DNA of 39,816 nt, from positions 1 through 39,816 of the forward strand of contig CAJBMM010000015.1 in assembly GCA_903954185.1 (NCBI GenBank), written 5' to 3'. Position 1 is the first letter of the stretch. Every line of letters starts with the position of its first letter. The notes under the pieces are model-generated. The model was not told the origin of the DNA. It saw nothing but the letters and a program-made list of their open reading frames with translations, and did no database searches. Origin of the DNA: an uncultured Candidatus Berkelbacteria bacterium (lineage in GTDB: Bacteria > Patescibacteriota > UBA1384 > CAJBMM01). The translations under genes were made by a program, and so were the position numbers. Below are positions 38,546 through 39,816 of this stretch, piece by piece.

Positions 38546-39256
38546 ATGACTGTTGAGCAGAGTAAATTTGAAGTAATAGCCGACGTTCTTAAAGACGCAA
38601 TAGTTATTGCTGACGATAAAGATATAATTATTTTTTGGAATAAAGCCGCCGTAACAATGTTTGGATATAAGTCTGCAGAAGTGCTTGGGAAGCAGTTGCA
38701 TAAAATTATTCCTTTGCAGATGGATAACACTAAATTCAAACACGACTTTAGTCAATTTGGCAAAACCGGAAAAAACTGGGTGGTTGGCGGCACTTTCGAT
38801 CTTGAAGTTAAAAGAAAAGATAAATCTTCATTTAACATAGAGCTTTCTGTCGGCTCTTATAAAGAAAAGGGGCACTGGCTTGCCGTTGGAATAATGCGCG
38901 ATATTTCTGCTCGAAAACAGATGGAAAAAGAGTTTCAAGAAAGACTAGAGGAATCCGAAAAATTTAATCAATTAATGGTAGGCAGAGAACTTAAAATGAT
39001 TGAATTAAAAGAAGAAATAAGCCGGCTAAAAGCTGGCGAATTAGTTAAGAAAAATTCGAATAAATACGAAAAGGGTATAGAACTTGAAGAAAAAGTAATT
39101 AGAGACCTGGGTAGTGAATATCATATCCTAATAAAAGACGCAACGTTGCCAAATGATGTCAAAAATAACATTACGGCAATGCTAGATAGACTGATTGAAG
39201 ATAGTCAAGGTCACGAAAAGGCACTCATGAGATTGGAAAATTATGAAAATAAGTAG
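38546..39256 (+). CDS. PAS-domain protein with a helical C-terminal extension
   Basis: 236 residues. PAS domain at about 5-125 (IVIADDKDIIIFWNKAAVTMFGY, then the DISARKQ linker). A coiled coil follows with FNQLMVGRELKMIELKEEI, a connector found after PAS domains of histidine kinases, but no kinase core. The C-terminal ~50 residues, with SEYHILIKDATLPNDVKNNI and EDSQGHEKAL, look like a helical hairpin with acidic and His residues, broadly similar to the next protein. It may sense a small ligand or redox signal and pass it on by contact. The downstream ORF overlaps by 14 bp. Confidence 0.8.
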   Translation: MTVEQSKFEVIADVLKDAIVIADDKDIIIFWNKAAVTMFGYKSAEVLGKQLHKIIPLQMDNTKFKHDFSQFGKTGKNWVVGGTFDLEVKRKDKSSFNIELSVGSYKEKGHWLAVGIMRDISARKQMEKEFQERLEESEKFNQLMVGRELKMIELKEEISRLKAGELVKKNSNKYEKGIELEEKVIRDLGSEYHILIKDATLPNDVKNNITAMLDRLIEDSQGHEKALMRLENYENK

Positions 39257-39452
39257 TAGCCAGCTAGTTCACAGCTTTGAAGAACTATATGAGATAGAAA
39301 AAACTGCTCGAGATTATTACGAGGGCTTGCTTGGCGAAGATATTCCCAAAAATGATCGAGATGTGATAACAAGAATAATGCATGACGAAATAAGACACAT
39401 GCAAGTTGCTAAAGAAATTATTCAATTAATTAAGGATAACGATGCGGATTAG
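39243..39452 (+). CDS. 69-residue two-helix ferritin-like protein
   Basis: Predicted helical hairpin. Helix 1 has EIEKTARDYYEGLL (Glu19), helix 2 has RIMHDEIRHMQVAKEI with an ExxH pair (Glu49, His52), the pattern of half a diiron ferritin-like bundle. Two copies would be needed for a complete site. Too short for classical rubrerythrin. Function inferred only from pattern. Overlaps the genes on both sides by 11-14 bp, suggesting tight co-expression with the PAS protein and the membrane sensor. Confidence 0.65.
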   Translation: MKISSSQLVHSFEELYEIEKTARDYYEGLLGEDIPKNDRDVITRIMHDEIRHMQVAKEIIQLIKDNDAD

Positions 39453-39816
39453 AACGCGCATTTTTTCATTTCTTATTGGCGTTTCACTTTTTTCGATATT
39501 ATGCGTATTCTCGCTTGCAGCATATTATTTTCATACAAATGTTGTAGAAGCTTCAAGAAGTAAGTTGGAAGCTGTAGCAAACATCCAAAAAAACAGAATA
39601 GAAACCGGCATAAGAGAAGACAAAGAGCACTTGGCAATCATTCGAAATAGAGTTGGTTTAATTGACTATCTTGTCAGTTATAAAAAAACGAATAGTGAAA
39701 CAGACCAGCAGGCAATTGTTTCTAGAATTATCGACAGTAAAAAAGCGATTGATTCATTTGAATGCATCACTATCTACAACATAGATGGTACATTAGTCGC
39801 GAGTAGTAACCCGGAA
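39442..39816 (+). CDS. membrane sensor protein, N-terminal part (cut by window edge)
   Basis: The open frame runs from ATG 39442 to the end without a stop: 125 codons. MRIRTRIFSF, then a membrane helix LIGVSLFSILCVFSLAAYYF, then an extracytoplasmic helical domain with ASRSKLEAVANIQKNRI and IVSRIIDSKKAIDSFECITIYNIDGTLVASS, the latter a dCache/PAS-like sensor strand set. Such proteins usually continue to a HAMP and histidine-kinase or cyclase domain. AAGGA lies 7 nt before the ATG. Overlaps the previous gene by 11 bp. Confidence 0.75.
   Translation, partial: MRIRTRIFSFLIGVSLFSILCVFSLAAYYFHTNVVEASRSKLEAVANIQKNRIETGIREDKEHLAIIRNRVGLIDYLVSYKKTNSETDQQAIVSRIIDSKKAIDSFECITIYNIDGTLVASSNPE

Noticed and set aside
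1-39816. UGA recoding (as in Gracilibacteria or SR1)
   Set aside because: Well-recognised proteins contain no internal TGA at conserved Gly positions, and TGA ends the gene at 28809 and the transposase remnant.

Overview
The window looks like chromosomal DNA from a small-genome, AT-rich bacterium, most likely a member of the Candidate Phyla Radiation (Patescibacteria). This is an inference. It rests on housekeeping genes scattered singly rather than in classical operons, pseudopilins with short leaders around SFTLIE, a LytR_C membrane protein, a class III (anaerobic) ribonucleotide reductase, and intergenic spaces packed with several families of short palindromic and tandem repeats. TGA works as an ordinary stop codon. 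I found no rRNA, tRNA or CRISPR array.

Layout. 1-7053: a GH130 glycan phosphorylase/hydrolase, then on the minus strand a DUF4870 membrane protein, leucyl aminopeptidase (pepA), an Fe/Mn superoxide dismutase, a GlcNAc-kinase-like protein and hisS. 7054-11600: a repeat-dense spacer, a small Lys-rich membrane-anchored protein, murA, a Zn alcohol dehydrogenase, a GC-rich orphan gene with its own promoter and terminator, and a DUF4342 protein. 11780-17390: a structured leader, nrdD, nrdG, a TspO homologue and typA. 17400-20480: a fossil REP-associated transposase overlapping the end of an amidase gene, a DsbA-like thioredoxin and cysS. 20600-26260: membrane and envelope genes, an RRM protein, a LytR_C protein and a 940-residue surface protein. 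26490-28553: an ABC exporter pair. 28700-31360: a 74-residue orphan, a GIY-YIG endonuclease bracketed by repeats, and a Y-family polymerase. 31606-39816: a response regulator, pilB, pilC, four minor pilins, the major pilin, and then a PAS protein, a two-helix ferritin-like protein and a membrane sensor cut by the window edge.

How the genes work together. The right end is a type IV pilus locus (ATPase PilB, platform PilC, pseudopilins, major pilin) led by a stand-alone receiver and followed by an overlapping sensory cluster. One minor pilin carries a roughly 560-residue domain with repeats like a beta-propeller and may sit at the pilus tip. The 940-residue protein is a second candidate for surface contact. 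nrdD and nrdG supply dNTPs without oxygen, while SOD points to occasional oxygen exposure.

The most unusual layer is repetitive. (i) At least fifteen microarrays of unrelated sequence all share a period of exactly 7 bp and cluster at gene borders; three of them form protein ends. (ii) A palindrome superfamily keeps outer GTCAT...ATC ends while its hairpin arms vary, and it lies on both sides of the GIY-YIG nuclease as 39-bp direct repeats. (iii) GTAG-led hairpins sit next to a decayed RAYT transposase. (iv) Palindromic elements are inserted in frame into pepA and cysS. All calls come from reading the sequence alone; no database or folding program was run.
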